The notes below the pieces were generated by a model, which did not search any database, was not told where the DNA came from, and was given only the letters and a program-made list of their open reading frames with translations. A stretch of 64,000 bases of DNA. It comes from Lateolabrax maculatus. Taxonomy: Eukaryota > Chordata > Actinopteri > Acropomatiformes > Lateolabracidae. Made by a program: the position numbers and the translations under genes. The stretch is from contig CM062214.1 in NCBI GenBank assembly GCA_031216445.1, positions 19,769,001-19,833,000 on the forward strand. The letters run 5' to 3'. Of the stretch, positions 1 to 13,391 are shown piece by piece. Position 1 is the first letter of the stretch. Every line of letters begins with the position of its first letter.

Positions 1-2230
1 TCAGGCCCTTAGGGAGAACCAATTAGCGAGGGCACATTAGCCATGCCTAGCGTCAGCTTCCCTTCTACCTCCTGTGAAATAGAATAAGCCCATCTCAATC
101 CTTTAGGTATTGTGCGGTAACATATTTCCCATGCATATGTCTCTGGAGGGTGGAGGTTGTGTGTGTCTGAGGTTGCCATTTGTGAATAATTTCATGACGA
201 GAAGGTCAGCTTTTTCCCCTCATGACAGGATTGCTTGAGATCATTCTCAAAATCAGACAGAATGAAAACTACGTTATGACGATGACATTACACCAATGAC
301 CTTTGTTAAAATATTCCCTTATGATTTCAGTCTCCTCTTCCATCCTTTCAAATTCAGTTTAAAATTCGTGCACAGACACTGCTGAGAGTAGAAGACAATA
401 GAAACCGGAGATGACATTGAACGGTCGCCAGGGACTAGCGTTCTGTCCGCTGACAAACAAGAAGTGTTGCCCCACCTTTAACGTAATGTGAAATGTTGTG
501 TGTTCGAAAATTTCCTTGTGTTTTCTGAAATGTTGTGTTTTCTGAAGTGTTGTTCTGTTTGACCCCGCAGGGCCTCCGTAACAAAGGGAGATGGAGTAAT
601 ACTGTGCTATTGTGCAAGATAACGTCAAAAGAAATTACTCTCAGGTCGTCATGTTATAGACTAATCATTGCCAGAGCCGTATGGCTTACTCTCATCAGCA
701 TTATCTCCACGTTATTGGCATCTCCCCCATCACGATACAGATAGGAGGTATCAGTGGAGTAATTTGGGCTTGCTGGTTGTGTTGAGTTTCATCTACTATG
801 TGAGCTGTACCCCCCTTTTCTCGGATGATTAAATACATTTGTTCCTAAAATGTGATTGGCTTGCTACCTCTCCTCTTGCAGCCTCCCATTTTCCAGGCTT
901 CAGCAATTTGTCAGAATTGCTGCCCAAATTTCCTGTGTGGTCTCTCTCCCTCTCCTGTCTATCTTTATCTCATACCCTCTTTCCATCCCTTCCTCCGTTC
1001 ATTATTTTCTTATGATATCGAGCTTTAGGCTGTGACAGCCACAACTGTATTCCTAAAATTCCTCCTCACATTAGGGAATATTTAAGAGTTAGATGAAAAC
1101 CCTTTAATCCCACATGGATTTGACAGGCCTGCCAACAGGAAATAGAATGTGACATGTGATTTACAGTGTGTGAGACTTGCACAATTATTGTATGCCAGCA
1201 TGTTTCTTTGGTTACACAGCACTGTGCGTGTACCCATCACAGTGAATGTTGACACATTGCTTTCATGTACAACATAAACAAAGTTAAAGATATGCTGCCA
1301 AGGTGTTTTATTAGGTAGTGTTATGGATCTCAGATTTTGCATACGTTATACAGCTTTAATGAGAATAGTTTATTTGAATCTAAATATCTCTGAACTTTAA
1401 ATAATCTGTATAACAAACAATGTCAAGCACAAGATTGTACCTTTTATGATGAGAATCCTAGAGACAGCAGGTACATTTTTGTCTACATGTATCAGCGCAC
1501 AAGATGTTACACTCATACTTCCTGGAAGAAATTAGACAAAAGATCCACACATTGGCTCTCATAAACTGAATAGAGCAACAACAATCTCAGAGAGGTCTTC
1601 GTCTTGTCAAGCGAACATCACAGAGCAGAACAGGCTAAATGTACAAAAACACTAGTCATTAGTCAGGTGGTTGCGATCTGCATAATTAATAATCAATCTG
1701 CTCAGCGACAAAACCAGTCCACACTGGTCCACACTGTCTGATTCACTACTAAAGGATGAAAAATGTGCCTCTATTAAAAGACTACAATAGATTTTTTTTA
1801 AAATATATTGAATCTACTGCATTACAAATTCAAGGAAATGCATATATTATCTAAAAAGGGAGCAATTATTATACAAAGCACCACAAAAAAAACAAAAAAA
1901 AAAACAAGAAGACTATATAAATGATAATATACTAATCACAAATATAAAAAAAATATAAATAGAAAACAAAAAGACAAGCACCAAATAAGCAATTGGGCAA
2001 AATTATTACATACTTCATGGGGAAAACGTGTATAAATGTTTACTGAGACATTCAAAATGTAACCATCTTAAAAACGAGTTTTGTAAATCATACTCTGCTT
2101 GTCACAGACGTATCTCGTGCAAATGAAACTGTTGAGCTGAGCTTGTTAGACCCAGTGGTTGACTTGCGAGGCTAGTGTTTAGCTGCCTGCTCAGGTCAGA
2201 TTACTTAATGCAGTGGAGACCAGTCTCTTT

Positions 2231-2262
<32 letters not shown>

Positions 2263-4815
2263 AGGAATGGGCATGTCACGCTAACACTGGCATGGATGCT
2301 ACCTCTTTCATCTAAGGGCCAGCCCAACCTCTCTGAATGGGCTCCCCAACGCAAGCTGCATTTCCTGATATGGAAATAACCAGTGACTGTAAAACAGTTG
2401 GTGTGTGTGTGAGCGGATGCTTGTGTCTTTTTAAACCATCGAGCTGCACAAAAAATTAAGTCTTGTCTGTGCAGCGCTTTCATAGGCAGGACCATGAAGC
2501 CATAGACAGCATGGGAGCAGCTCTGTTGCCAAGTAGTCTGTCTTTCCCAAGAATGGCTGGGAGGGTTTTGTACTTGTCAGAATTATCAGTGTTTGCACAC
2601 AGGTAATAGCTAACCAAACCATTATGCTCTGATCTTTCTCGCTAGAAGTGACCACTTGACAGCTGTATCCTCCAGACAACATCATGAGTCTCAGCTCTTC
2701 TCACATTAAAGATGTTTCCTTGAACTGAGCATCAAAAGATATCTAATCTCTGACGAGAAAGCTGTAAATTCTGAGCACTATTTTAATCTGCTTTTAGCTG
2801 ACACATTGCTGATACAAGCCCAACATGGAGCTTTTAAATGTTCCTTTTCCTTTCTAAATCTGTTTTCCAGGACTATATGTCATGTTTGTTAGTTGTTATT
2901 GGTCCCACTTGTGTGGTAAATCACAGTTAGCGAAACAATGGTTGAGCATGCGGACAGGAAAATGGAGGCTTGTATAAATACCTGAGCAGGATTAATGTTG
3001 GCTTTCTGTCAGTTTTGTTTTGGTCAGTGCATTTTCATCCAAAGGGAGCGACTAATCAGATTGCAGATTCCAGTTCAAAATATAAATATTGGCATCATAT
3101 TTGCCCTTGTAATGGATCCCGATGTAGGACACCGCAAACATCCAATGGAAAACTTTGTATTTTTTTTTCTCAGAACAGCCTCCACGTCGAAACACTCTCT
3201 CATCAGCATGTCACTGATGGCCAGATGATCTAACCTTAACCTCACGATGAGATACATGACATCCGCACATAGCAGCAATGGCTAAAGGCATGATGACAAG
3301 CTGCCTCCTGCCCTCAGAGAGACTGAAGGAGGACAGTGATGATAAGGGCTGAGCACAGAACGCTGCGATGTGTCTTTGCGCTGCGGTTGGGGGGTGACAC
3401 GTGGAGACGGGCCTTTGCAGCCTCCTGCCTCTCAGGGCTCCTTTGGCCTGTGTATAATTGATGAGTGTAGTGAATAAGAGATGAGTTTGTGACTGTCAGC
3501 CAGCCTGATGGGGATGGACAGAGCTCAAGTTTGGCTCTCCTCATCTGGTTGATGATGACAATGATGGTGATGATGATGCCCGTGTTTCTTCCGCGACACT
3601 GTCCTGGTCTCTGCCCGGGCCGTGCATCACCGCTGTCGTCACTGCTACCTCTTCTGGATGGCAACACAAAGACAGAGGGTCGTGCCAGAAAAAGAAGAGG
3701 CGAGGAGAGGAGAGAGAGACCAGAGGCGGGGGTTGGTGTGTGGGGGAGACAAAGTGCGCAAGAATGGAAGTTAGATAAAAGGAGGGCAGAGGATAGGAGT
3801 GGGGGAGGGGAAGACCGAAACAGCTAGAGAGGGGAGAAAATCGCTCAGAAGAAATGATGGCATGCAGATCAGACTTACAGGCGGATTCGGTTGAAGAATA
3901 AATAAGTCGTTAGAGTCAGAAAGTCTCAAATTATGTATTTGAGCAGCTGGAAATGATTCATATTGCAACATATTGTATGTAGCTTTGGCAAAAGCAGTAA
4001 TAGGCTATAAGCTGCCCAGGCCAAATTTGTCTCTTCATTATTTCTTCATTCATAATAATACCATCTTCAATCTCACTTATCTCTGAGGAAATAAAGGCAG
4101 TTTGGGTAGAAAATATCGGGGATGGTTAAAAGTAGGTGTTGTAGGTAGGTAATGTTAGGACAGTGGTGTGCTGCCGTGGTACGAATACATTACCGGGGTC
4201 GTCCCTGAATCATTTTCAATCTGTGTCCCCTTTTTAATAACCATTCTGCCTTTCTGAGACAACAATTTACATATCAATGTGTTCCTTCAGAGAGGGATTA
4301 CCAACTGAAATTGGACTTGTTACAGATTTGATGGAAAGAAGCGTTCTACAAATGGCTCATAAAGGAATGCATTTTCTCTCTCCCTGACATGAATCCTGAT
4401 GGTAAGTTGTCATTGTAGTGTCCAGAGATAACTCAGCTATGAACAAAGTTGCTATAAGGTAGTTTCAGGACAAAACTGGAAGGGGTTGACCTGGCTTTGA
4501 GAGGTGAATGATAATTCCCGACTGCAGCATTGTATGGTGTGATCGATGTGCAATTTTTAATGTATACACGTTTATATATTTGAACAGTTTAAAATAAAAA
4601 ATCCACATTTAGAAGCTTGTTTACTACATAATATCAGACACTAACTCTTGAACAGATTGAATTGCAATTTCAAGGTCATGGTTCTTTTTAGTGGCGCCAT
4701 CATGAGCTAAAACAATGTAAGGATCAGATGGAGAGTGGTTTTATATATTCTGTAATCCACAATGTGTCCATTTTGGTATCTTTACAACTACTGGCAAGAT
4801 TGACAGTAGAAATAT
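1..4815. other. Intergenic DNA, left edge
   Basis: No gene is recognised. The stretch holds A-rich sequence at about 1790-1990, a (CA)14 microsatellite at 2235-2262, a GAT-rich stretch near 3549-3576 and a long purine-rich tract at about 3670-3840. Open frames are short and lack any recognisable domain. Confidence 0.6.
2235..2262. repeat. (CA)14 microsatellite
   Basis: A pure run of CA. Confidence 0.95.
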
Positions 4816-5055
4816 TGTATGGATATCCGTGGTCCCCAGAGAATGATTCCTGATTATTTTTATGATTCCATGAAATTTGCTTTGGATACTTATGGTCCTC
4901 TAGAGATGAATCCTATACATTCTTTCGTAAACCTGGTGACCTCTTCTCTAGTGCCTAGTTCTATGAAGCAGACCATTGGTGCACATTTATTCTCCCGAGG
5001 GGATGATCGCTTTTTACTTTTATGACCCAGTGACAGTTCCTCTATAGAGCCAAAA
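4816..5055. repeat. Dispersed teleost-type repeat with about 62 bp internal periodicity
   Basis: The block GTGGTCCCCAGAGAATGATT near 4829 recurs in altered form as TATGGTCCTCTAGAGATGAA near 4890, so the stretch is internally repetitive. The GGTCCCCAGAGGATGA-type motif is common in fish genomes. The 68-codon open frame across it is probably incidental. Confidence 0.45.
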
Positions 5056-7255
5056 AAGTCACAATATACTTTTGAATTGTATTCTTTTTTTCCTTTATAA
5101 TTCACTTTTAAACAGACACTTTTGAAACATCTGATTTTAGAGGAAGATTCCTCAAGAGAGTTTTCTGTTGCTCAAAGACCGCAGTGTACATGCATATACC
5201 ATCTATTGCTGTCTGTCTGCTCTATACTTTGAAAATGAAATGGAGACACGGGATGGGAATCTGCTAGTTTAGTGGATAGCTGCGGTGGTGCCATGGAGAA
5301 AGAAAGTCTGCCCTTTACACAACCGCTGGGACTGGGTGACTGACATTTCTGCTAATGCCATCACATGAGCCATGCCATTTCAATGAAGACATGGACAGAT
5401 GCCACCCTGTGCTCACACCACTGTGACCACACAGGAAACTCCATGTCTCTCTATGATTTCAAGTGAAAGCCTGTGGAGGTCAATTCTCATAGCCATCTAT
5501 GGAAGCACGCTGCCTCCTTAAACATCATATGTTGAACTCTTCGAATGATCAAGGAGCGCAGGTGACCGCATGGAGGAAACGCAGGCGGGTACAGTGTATG
5601 CTTGGACGTTGCGTGTCCGCACCGAACACCACATGGTGAAGCTTTTATATGTTGGATTTTACAGCTTCAAATGAGTCTCAGACACGACAAGTTGCATGTC
5701 TGAACGTCATTTACAGCGTTTTGTGATGTGTTGACCTCAGACGAATCCCATCCGTTAACAATACACGGTGCGCTTTTACTGCACTCCTTGTTGTCTGAGG
5801 GGAGTGGGAGCTTGCAGAGCTCAGGGACTCTCTCTGCTCTCTCCTTCCTCTCCTTTGTGTCTTTTGGGGGAAGGTGTTAGTTGGATATGAAGCAGGCAAG
5901 TACGCAAGCAGTGTAGCGAGTGGGAGCCGAGAGTTTCAGCTGAGTCCAGCGTTTTTCTCTCTGCTCCCTGATGGCTCCCAGATGTTTTTTTTTAAAGCAG
6001 CCGCTCTCTCTGCATTTGCTCTCTTTCTATCTTTTCCCCCCTCTGCGTTTCTCTCCTTTCACATGTTCTGCCCCCTCCTCCTGTTTGTCCTTCCAATTTT
6101 CCCTCTCTTCGGGGATCACACCCTTCACAAAAGTGCTCGCTTCACCTTGTCTGATCGTAATCACCCCTCGTCAAATAAACAGTCGTTTTCCACACTTGTT
6201 CTCTTTATTTCTCTTTTGCTTCTCGCTTTCTCCCTCCTCTGTCTTTTCCCTCCTTTGTTTCTAGTTATTTTCTTAATCCTTCATCACTCATCATTCATCT
6301 GGTCAGATATAGGGAAATGGCGTTCTGTTTCTCCCATAATATACCGGACCATGTTGTGTTTTTGCAGTGTCTTCACCATCAAATGCATTGCCCATGCAAA
6401 ATTCATGGGATTCTAATGCACTCCAGCACGAGTAAGATTCATTCATCTGCTCATTCACGGGGAGTCCAAAACATGGCAGACAATGACTTCAGCCATTGTG
6501 TTTCAGTACTGAAATGTTTTTGGTTCAAGTGCAGAAAAAGCAGTTGTGCTTGACCTATAAGTGCTGTGTAAAAGCCCCTTTCCTCACGCAGGAATTTGTG
6601 TGTTTGTGTGTGTGTGTGTTTGTGTGTGAAAGTTTAAAGACAGAGATATAGAGAGGAAAGGAAGAAAGTGAGAAAGGAAGCCTCTGTGACGTGATTTAAA
6701 AACTAAGAGATTATAAAGATGGAAACTTATACCCTCTCTAAGGCTAACTGGTACATCATTTTAAATAATAATTTTGTTGGAACCAGGTGAAAAAAAGGCA
6801 AATTAGGTGAATGCTGATTCCAAAACTCTTGTAAACCTCTTGTAAATTAAAATTTGAATAAGACTTTTTTCTATATCATGCTTTTGCATACCATTACTTA
6901 TTGTTTTGTAGCAGTTTATGCATCTGTTTTTCCAATATTGTATTTTTTTCTTTTTGTTGTTGTTGCTTTTGTTGCATCAGCATTCCCCTTTTGTATGTGT
7001 TTTGATATTTATATCATTTCTTGATGTGAAACTAATTTTCTGTAATATTTGTACTTTTTTAGAGAATATTTCCCCAAATCGTTATGCTCACACTCTTAAA
7101 GCATGATTGTCCATGAGGGTCACTGTAATCACAGTAAGTCCTAAAAGCTCAACTGTGGCTTGGTTTCAACATATGAGCCATAAAGTTAATGATGCATCCT
7201 ACACTTTGGAATAACAAGCAGAATATCAATGTATTTTTAATTGGTGATATATCAC

Positions 7256-7256
<1 letters not shown>

Positions 7257-7303
<47 letters not shown>
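7257..7303. repeat. (AC)23 microsatellite
   Basis: A pure AC run, followed by AAAC units and a further short AC run to about 7318. Confidence 0.95.
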
Positions 7304-7307
<4 letters not shown>

Positions 7308-7566
7308 AACACACACACATGCCAGAAACTACCGATTAGATTAGGTAGTGAATGGTGCCTCTGCCTCCCATGCTCCTGCTACGTAGAATTAAATACTAAA
7401 GGTAACATATTTTTGACTCATTGATGTGCGTTGACTCTACATCATTATTGGGCCCATGGTGTTTACTTTTGACATGATTTTCACAGCAGCTGTAAACTGA
7501 TTGCTGTAACAGTAGATATGAGGGACATCTGTGACAGATGGCTCCTTCAGTGTGTGACTGGAGTTC

Positions 7567-7622
7567 TTCCTCTCTATCTCTCTCTCTATCTCTATCTTTC
7601 TCTCTCTCTCTCTCTCTCTCTA
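7567..7622. repeat. (CT)n microsatellite, imperfect
   Basis: CT repeats interrupted by TATC units; pure from about 7600. Confidence 0.9.
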
Positions 7623-7919
7623 GATACAGGTTTCGCATGAGTGTTCACTGACAGACAGACAAGTTGACTGTAAACACTGTGATCTGTTTTGATGACACAC
7701 AACCTAGTGCAAGCTCATTGATATGGAGCGAGAACTGAGGGCAGGAGCTTCCTAATCAGCAAACCCATTCCTGTGATGTTGACTCTACTGTACCATATAG
7801 TGCTTAAACATTTGTGAGTGGATGTGCATAAATGGAGCATATATGAGTTCACATGGGCAACTCAAGCTGCTCTGCTACACTCGCATGAAATACCCTATTT
7901 GCTGCAGCATACATCCAAC

Positions 7920-8160
7920 TTAAAGGAATTGTTCCACATTCTGGTAAATACGTTTATCCACTTTCTTACAGAGAGTTGTATGATACGATTGGTAGCATCC
8001 AATATCACCCATGTCCCCCAGTCTTCATGCTAAGCTAGTTTAATTGCCTCCTGGCTGTAGCTTCATACTTAAAAAGCGGACATGAGCGCCGTGTGGATCT
8101 TCTCACCTGACTTTGCAAGGAAGAAAATAAGCATATTTCCCCAAATGTTGAACTATTCTA
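7920..8160. mobile_element. Long-inverted-repeat MITE, TTAAAGGAATAGTTC type
   Basis: The left end starts TTAAAGGAATTGTTCCACAT and the right end finishes CCCCAAATGTTGAACTATTC, which are imperfect inverted repeats extending more than 40 bp (AAATA.G.TTATCC...TTTCTT on each side). No coding capacity. Two further copies occur at about 42940 and 57799. Confidence 0.55.
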
Positions 8161-8709
8161 CCGAACTCTTAATGCCATGGCCGCTCCTTTGCTGCTGCTT
8201 CTGTTCAGTCAAGCTTGCCTGCAAACAAACCGATGATGGCATACCAGTGCGGCTTTTTTGGAGGTTTGCGTAGCACTTACCGCCGCATCTGTCACAAATT
8301 TTCCGTTGGTCCTTCCCACGTCTCATATCACCTATATCACATGTTTCTATTCAAAAGGAGTTTACTGTCATCAACTTTTTTTGCTGAGCTCCAGCTGTGA
8401 AACCACATAATCAAAATTGTATGCCCTTACCGGCGTGACATCAATCAGTTGGGTGGGGCAAGCATCCAACAGCAAGGTGACCCTTCAAAGTATCAAGTGA
8501 GGGAAATGACACAAGCTTTAGCCAGTTTTCATCATAAAGTCATAAAATTGACCTTTGATGGAAACATGAATATGATGTATTATAGCAACAAAAATTAGTT
8601 TTCTTTTCTTTGTCGCATACACGTTTTGGGTGAATGGGACAGTGCTAAAAGGCTTTCCTAATGAAGAAAATTAACAACCTTGGAATGCAGAACCGTTGTG
8701 TATGCTCCT

Positions 8710-9260
8710 TATGCTCTAGATTAGTGGCTCCCAACCGCTTCATGTGTGCGGACCCCAAATCGAGCACAAAAAGGGTCATGGTCAAATACATGCTAGGTGT
8801 TTTCGCTGGCTGGACTAGCCAGCTACCAAAAACACCTGAGCGTTGCATAAAAGCCTCCCCTCTTTCCCCACTGTCAAGGACGACCAGTGCCCCAAGTCCA
8901 AAAATAACTGATTTATTAATCAACCATTTGCAATAGGCTACGGGGTGAGCATGGCCCAAAACACTAAACAAAACAATCTATAATATAACTAACTTACCTT
9001 GCCCCACAAAGAAAATTTAAGACAGACAGGCAACTTACCTACCTCCCTAACATAAACAAGAGAAAGCAAAAACTAACAAAAAGGGCTTCTCACCCCTACC
9101 GCTGCTCTGACTGCTCTTTTAACACTTATTTACATTATACACAACAGAGCCCAATCTGGTACTGCACTGCACAGCCTGGTCAGGAGTCAGGAAACAGAAG
9201 GGGAAGAGTGCCCTTTTAAAAGGTTTTGGGTCCTTTTACACAAAAGGGTATGCCAGGCCT
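8710..9260. repeat. Possible decayed interspersed repeat
   Basis: It begins ATTAGTGGCTCCCAACCGCT with GCGGACCCCAAAT following, resembling hAT-like repeat ends of the form AGTGGTTCTCAACC. The right boundary cannot be placed. A short hairpin with GCTGGCT arms sits at 8805-8823. No coding capacity. Confidence 0.3.
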
Positions 9261-10031
9261 CCTTGAAATATGATATAACCTCCTTTCCTCCTCAGATGTA
9301 TAGGTAACATCTTCAGTATTACAGAAATGTATCATGTGTTGGGCACATTTTTTCAAGAGAGCTTACACAAGCCGCTTTTTGTTTCCTTTAATTCCTGTTT
9401 TTCTGTTTACTTCATCGTCAACCCCAAAACCATGAAAAGCAGATATGTTTGTTGTCATGTTGGTAATGGAGTTTTGAGCAATGTGATGGTAGAAATCCAT
9501 AGGGAGAAATGTTCCTCTTCAAAAGAGACGGGCATGAATGTAATTATCACACAACAATGCTCATAATTAGCAGGAGTACAAGCTGGTGCACTCTAGCCCA
9601 GTGACGAACCTTGCTCCAGATTCTTTGAATCATATTGCTTTTTCTTCTTGTAAAAATGTTCATTATCATATGGTGAACTGTGAACCTGCGTCTTCCTGCT
9701 CTCATCTCATCTCCCTGTTTATTTCTCTGTCACTACAGATAACCTCATTCATGTTCTCTTCCTTCCTTTCTTCTTTATGCACTTCTATTCTTCAAAAAGA
9801 ATGTTAACTGTGTCGTCGCTTTCCATCCTCTCTCTCACTCTGTCCCACTGATTACCACTTACTGTAAAGAGTCTATAACCCCCCCCCGCCCACCTGCCCC
9901 CGCCAAAAAAAACTCCCACTTTAGTGTCACCCTGGCTCAGGTCCCACTCTCTCCGAGGCATCCTTTAGCAGCTTCGACTCCTTTCTCCCTCCCTCCCTAA
10001 CTCCTCTCCCTGTCCTACCTGTCTCCTTCCT

Positions 10032-10032
<1 letters not shown>

Positions 10033-10066
<34 letters not shown>
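10033..10066. repeat. (CT)17 microsatellite
   Basis: A pure CT run. Confidence 0.95.
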
Positions 10067-10068
<2 letters not shown>

Positions 10069-10132
10069 CTGCATGTAAGGTGTGACGCACGGCCCTGCTG
10101 TCAGGGAGAGATAGCAGACTTGACTCTGGCTG

Positions 10133-10140
10133 TGACGTCA
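10133..10140. promoter_or_regulatory. Consensus cAMP-response element (TGACGTCA)
   Basis: A perfect palindromic CREB/ATF site, about 27 kb upstream of the pde3a start. Occupancy is unknown. Confidence 0.35.
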
Positions 10141-10537
10141 CCAGGTTATCTCCAAGCTGTCCTCCTGCAGGACTCAGACCTGCTACACACACACTCACCG
10201 CACACGCTCTTGCACCAATAGTATTTGGCTGCACACAAGCACAACCGTCAAGATCATGGTGGTCAAGTTTCACAACTCCGTAAACCCAAAACAATTATCA
10301 TGTCTCACTGTCACACTCTTGCATGCCAGTCACACTCAGTGTAACTCTCTTGCACATATACATGAAATTATTAATATGCAAGACTTATCCTTTTCAAATG
10401 TCTGCAGCTGCAGTGAAATACTCACAGTGTTCTACGGACTTGTAATTCACACGGCAGCCCATGAACAGTATGTTAGGATCAGGCATACTGAATATGCAAA
10501 AATGAAGACATGTCCTACTTTATACTGTAAAATCATT

Positions 10538-10690
10538 CAGATTCAACTTTATTGTCATTACACATGTACAAGTACGGAGCAACGAAATGCAGTTTAGCAT
10601 CCAACCAGAAGTGCAATAAGTAGTAAGTACCAATATACAGATAATAGTACCAATATACATATAATAGTACTGATATACAGATAATGAAAT
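10538..10690. repeat. Dispersed repeat, possibly a LINE 3' end in reverse orientation
   Basis: TTCAACTTTATTGTCATTAC followed by GAGCAACGAAATGCAGTTTA is a motif seen widely in fish genomes. It then passes into three near-copies of a unit with core AATAGTACCAATATACA, about 24 bp apart. The class is uncertain. Confidence 0.4.
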
Positions 10691-10954
10691 CTTAAACAGA
10701 ATTTTCAAGGAAGGATGTGTGACATGAACTGTGAAATGTTGTGGAATCCTAATAATAAAATATTATTTCTTACCTTTCTTTCCAAAACATAACATAAATA
10801 TAATAAATCACAAAACATTCAAACCAAAGAAATTGTGGACAGATGAAGGATAGGTTTTCCTGATTTCTGATTCGTCACTGGTACCTGCATGCAGCAGTAT
10901 TGGTATTGGATATGGTTTTATGTATCTATTGATGGTGCAAAAATTATATTTTAA

Positions 10955-11020
10955 ATGCAAGGCAATTTTATTTATATAGCACATTTCATTCACAGTGGAA
11001 ATCAAACTACTTTACAAAAA
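10955..11020. repeat. Short dispersed repeat, LINE-tail-like
   Basis: AAGGCAATTTTATTTATATA followed by GCACATTTCATTCACAG and ACTACTTTACAAAAAGC resembles the widespread fish motif ending in AGTGCTTTACA. It abuts the MITE at 11027. Confidence 0.4.
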
Positions 11021-11026
11021 GCAGAA

Positions 11027-11324
11027 TAGGGCTGCAACCAACAGTTATTTTCATTATTGATTAATCTGCTTATTATTTTTTCATTTCTATGACAAAATGT
11101 GAAAGAAATGAGAAAAATGCTGATCACAATTATCCACAGCCCAAGTTGACATCTTCAGATGTCTTGTTCTGTGCAAACAGCAGTCTAAACTCAGAGCGAT
11201 ATATCTACAGTGATATAAAAAGGGAAAAGCAGAAAATATTCACATTTACTCAATAATCAAAATTGTTGTGTATTAATTTTTCTGTTGATGAACAAATCGA
11301 TAAATTAATCAACTCATCGCTTTA
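11027..11324. mobile_element. hAT-like MITE, TAGGGCTGCAAC type
   Basis: It begins TAGGGCTGCAACCAACAG then TTATTTTCATTATTGATTAA, and ends in AATTAATCAACTCATCGCTT. The interior TTGACATCTTCAGATGTCTT segment and CAGAAAATATTCACATTT are typical of this abundant teleost element. Non-coding. Confidence 0.6.
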
Positions 11325-12124
11325 GATCCAAACAGAATAAAATATATAAAAGAACATAACAAAACATGTATAATAGTAACAATGAGAACAATTAATATGA
11401 AAATCCAAATTCAGAATGTGATGCAATTGTACCATTAGAGAATACATGATAAGCTGCCAAGTGAGGCCCTGCTCCAAAGACAGATGATGGAAAAGTTTCA
11501 TTGTTCAGCTGTCCGACCATTATTGGTGTTAATTTGGAACCAGTGAGCTCAATTGCTGCACCATCTTCTCCAGTAATGAGAGGAGAGGTGTGCTGTGCTG
11601 TGTTTCACAGGTGGGCAATGGACCCAGACTGTCCATGATGGATGGATGGAGAGGTACCAACCCCTGGACGGCTGTTTCATCAAGACTTTCAGCTTGTAAT
11701 TAGGTTCTCTGTGCACTGGATATTTATGAACATATACATTTGTAATTGTTCTTTGTAGTTTGTGTCTTCTCCTTTGTCTTTCTTTTTTGTTTGTTTTTAT
11801 TTCTTTCTTTCTTTCATTTTTGTTAGTTTTTTTCCTTTGTTGTATGTTTGTGTATTTCTTTCGTTCACTTTTTTTTCTTTCTGTTTCAGTCCCAAAATGA
11901 TGGCTGTACAAGGGTTAAAGTGGGTCAACGTCTGTTTATTCATTCAATGTTCTCTTGGGATTAAGTCCCTTATGTCCTGTCCAGTTTGAACCTTCCCTAA
12001 TATGCCTTGCTTCTAATATAAAGGTAAGCTTTGTTCTTGTTCTTTTTTAATGTGACAGCATTTATCCCTGAGGTGCTGTCAGAAGTACGCCGGCTCCACA
12101 GAGAGCTCCACAGGAAAAGAAAGC

Positions 12125-12142
12125 TTTTTTTTTTTTTTTTTT
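12125..12142. repeat. Poly-T run (18 bp)
   Basis: Eighteen T in a row; no recognisable retroelement body is attached. Confidence 0.9.
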
Positions 12143-13391
12143 AATGAAACTTCCAATGCCTGATTTCACATTTACAGTCAGTCTTAGAGTAATCCCCCAC
12201 CAAGTCCAAAACTGACTGTAACCTTAACTCACAAAGCAAAAAATAGGGCCACTCTCTCAATATTCCTTTGATGTGGAAAATCAGGCAATGGTGAAGTTCA
12301 TTTGGTTTGGGTGGGATTCACATGAATAAAATTGGATGGCCCGCTTTTTTCCATTTCATTGAATACAGATCAGAACATGACGCCAACTCTTAGATGTGTC
12401 GCAGAATTTGGCATCGCCAGTGATGGCAGGGACAGCTGTATCCAACAGCCCCCTCCTCCATTAGAACTCCAAAACTCAACCACCCACACCGTTCCTGCGT
12501 TTTGATCATCCTGTGCTTTGTTATAATTTATGGATATTTTGCTTTCATCAGTTTCATATTCTCTGCTGCTTTCTTTGAAAAGAGTAAAGAATGTTCCAAA
12601 TTTCATACAGTTGTTCTCATATTGCGTACAATTGTTCCCAGGATGCGTTGTCATCATCCTGCCCAGCACTCAGCTGAAAGGGATATGTAGCCCTACCAGA
12701 ACTGAGACAGCCAGAAACATGCAGATGTTTGGAGTGGTGTGTGGGTGTGGCCAGGGACTTTATTAGAGGACAATTGAAACCGGGCTTCCCCAAAGTAATG
12801 ACGCTAAGGACGAGCCACTGCGCTTTTCTTTGTGTTCACCAGCTTACATCAGCCAGCCATGATGCAACATGGCAAAGGAGACGAGGCTCACAACAGACAT
12901 TACAATGTTGCAGAATAGCACTTTGAACATGAACTTAATGTGAGAGCACCTTTTCACTTTTTCTCCATTCACTCACTTCTAGTTGAATCTGAGCTCTGTG
13001 TAGGAGGGATAAAAACACTTGTGTGAATTTAGAATTGCTGAAAATGCTCTGAACTTGAACCACATTTGTCACACATTTGCATGAGTGGAGAGCTTAACTT
13101 CTCATGTCTGATCACTTTATCAGTTTTAGTTTTAGTGTAAAAACAAGAAATTGTAGTTTTTATGTGCAGTGTGTTCCCCCGATAACAACTGTATCATAAA
13201 AACACAACTTGTTGTTGTTACACTTTGGTTTTTGTACAGTTAAGAAAGTGAATATTTAATTCTCAAATTATGAAATATTCCTTTAATATAACTATTTTAG
13301 TTTTATTCTTCTGGGGAATTATAAAGTTGAAAGTGAATGTTGATCGTTGATCTTGGCAGTAATAGCTTTACAAAAAAATCAAAAAATGTGT

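Larger units (their letters stand above)
5061..7919. other. Intergenic DNA with a CpG-rich patch and a pyrimidine-rich tract
   Basis: A local concentration of CpG is visible at about 5550-5780, followed by a pyrimidine-rich tract at about 5990-6270. A (CA)n array and a CT-rich array follow at 7257-7303 and 7567-7622. The 180-codon open frame over the pyrimidine tract is low complexity (Ser/Phe/Leu) and lacks an ATG at its start. Confidence 0.55.

Noticed and set aside
5874..6416. 180-codon plus-strand open frame
   Set aside because: It runs over a pyrimidine-rich tract, giving low-complexity Ser/Phe/Leu protein; it has no ATG at its start and no recognisable domain.
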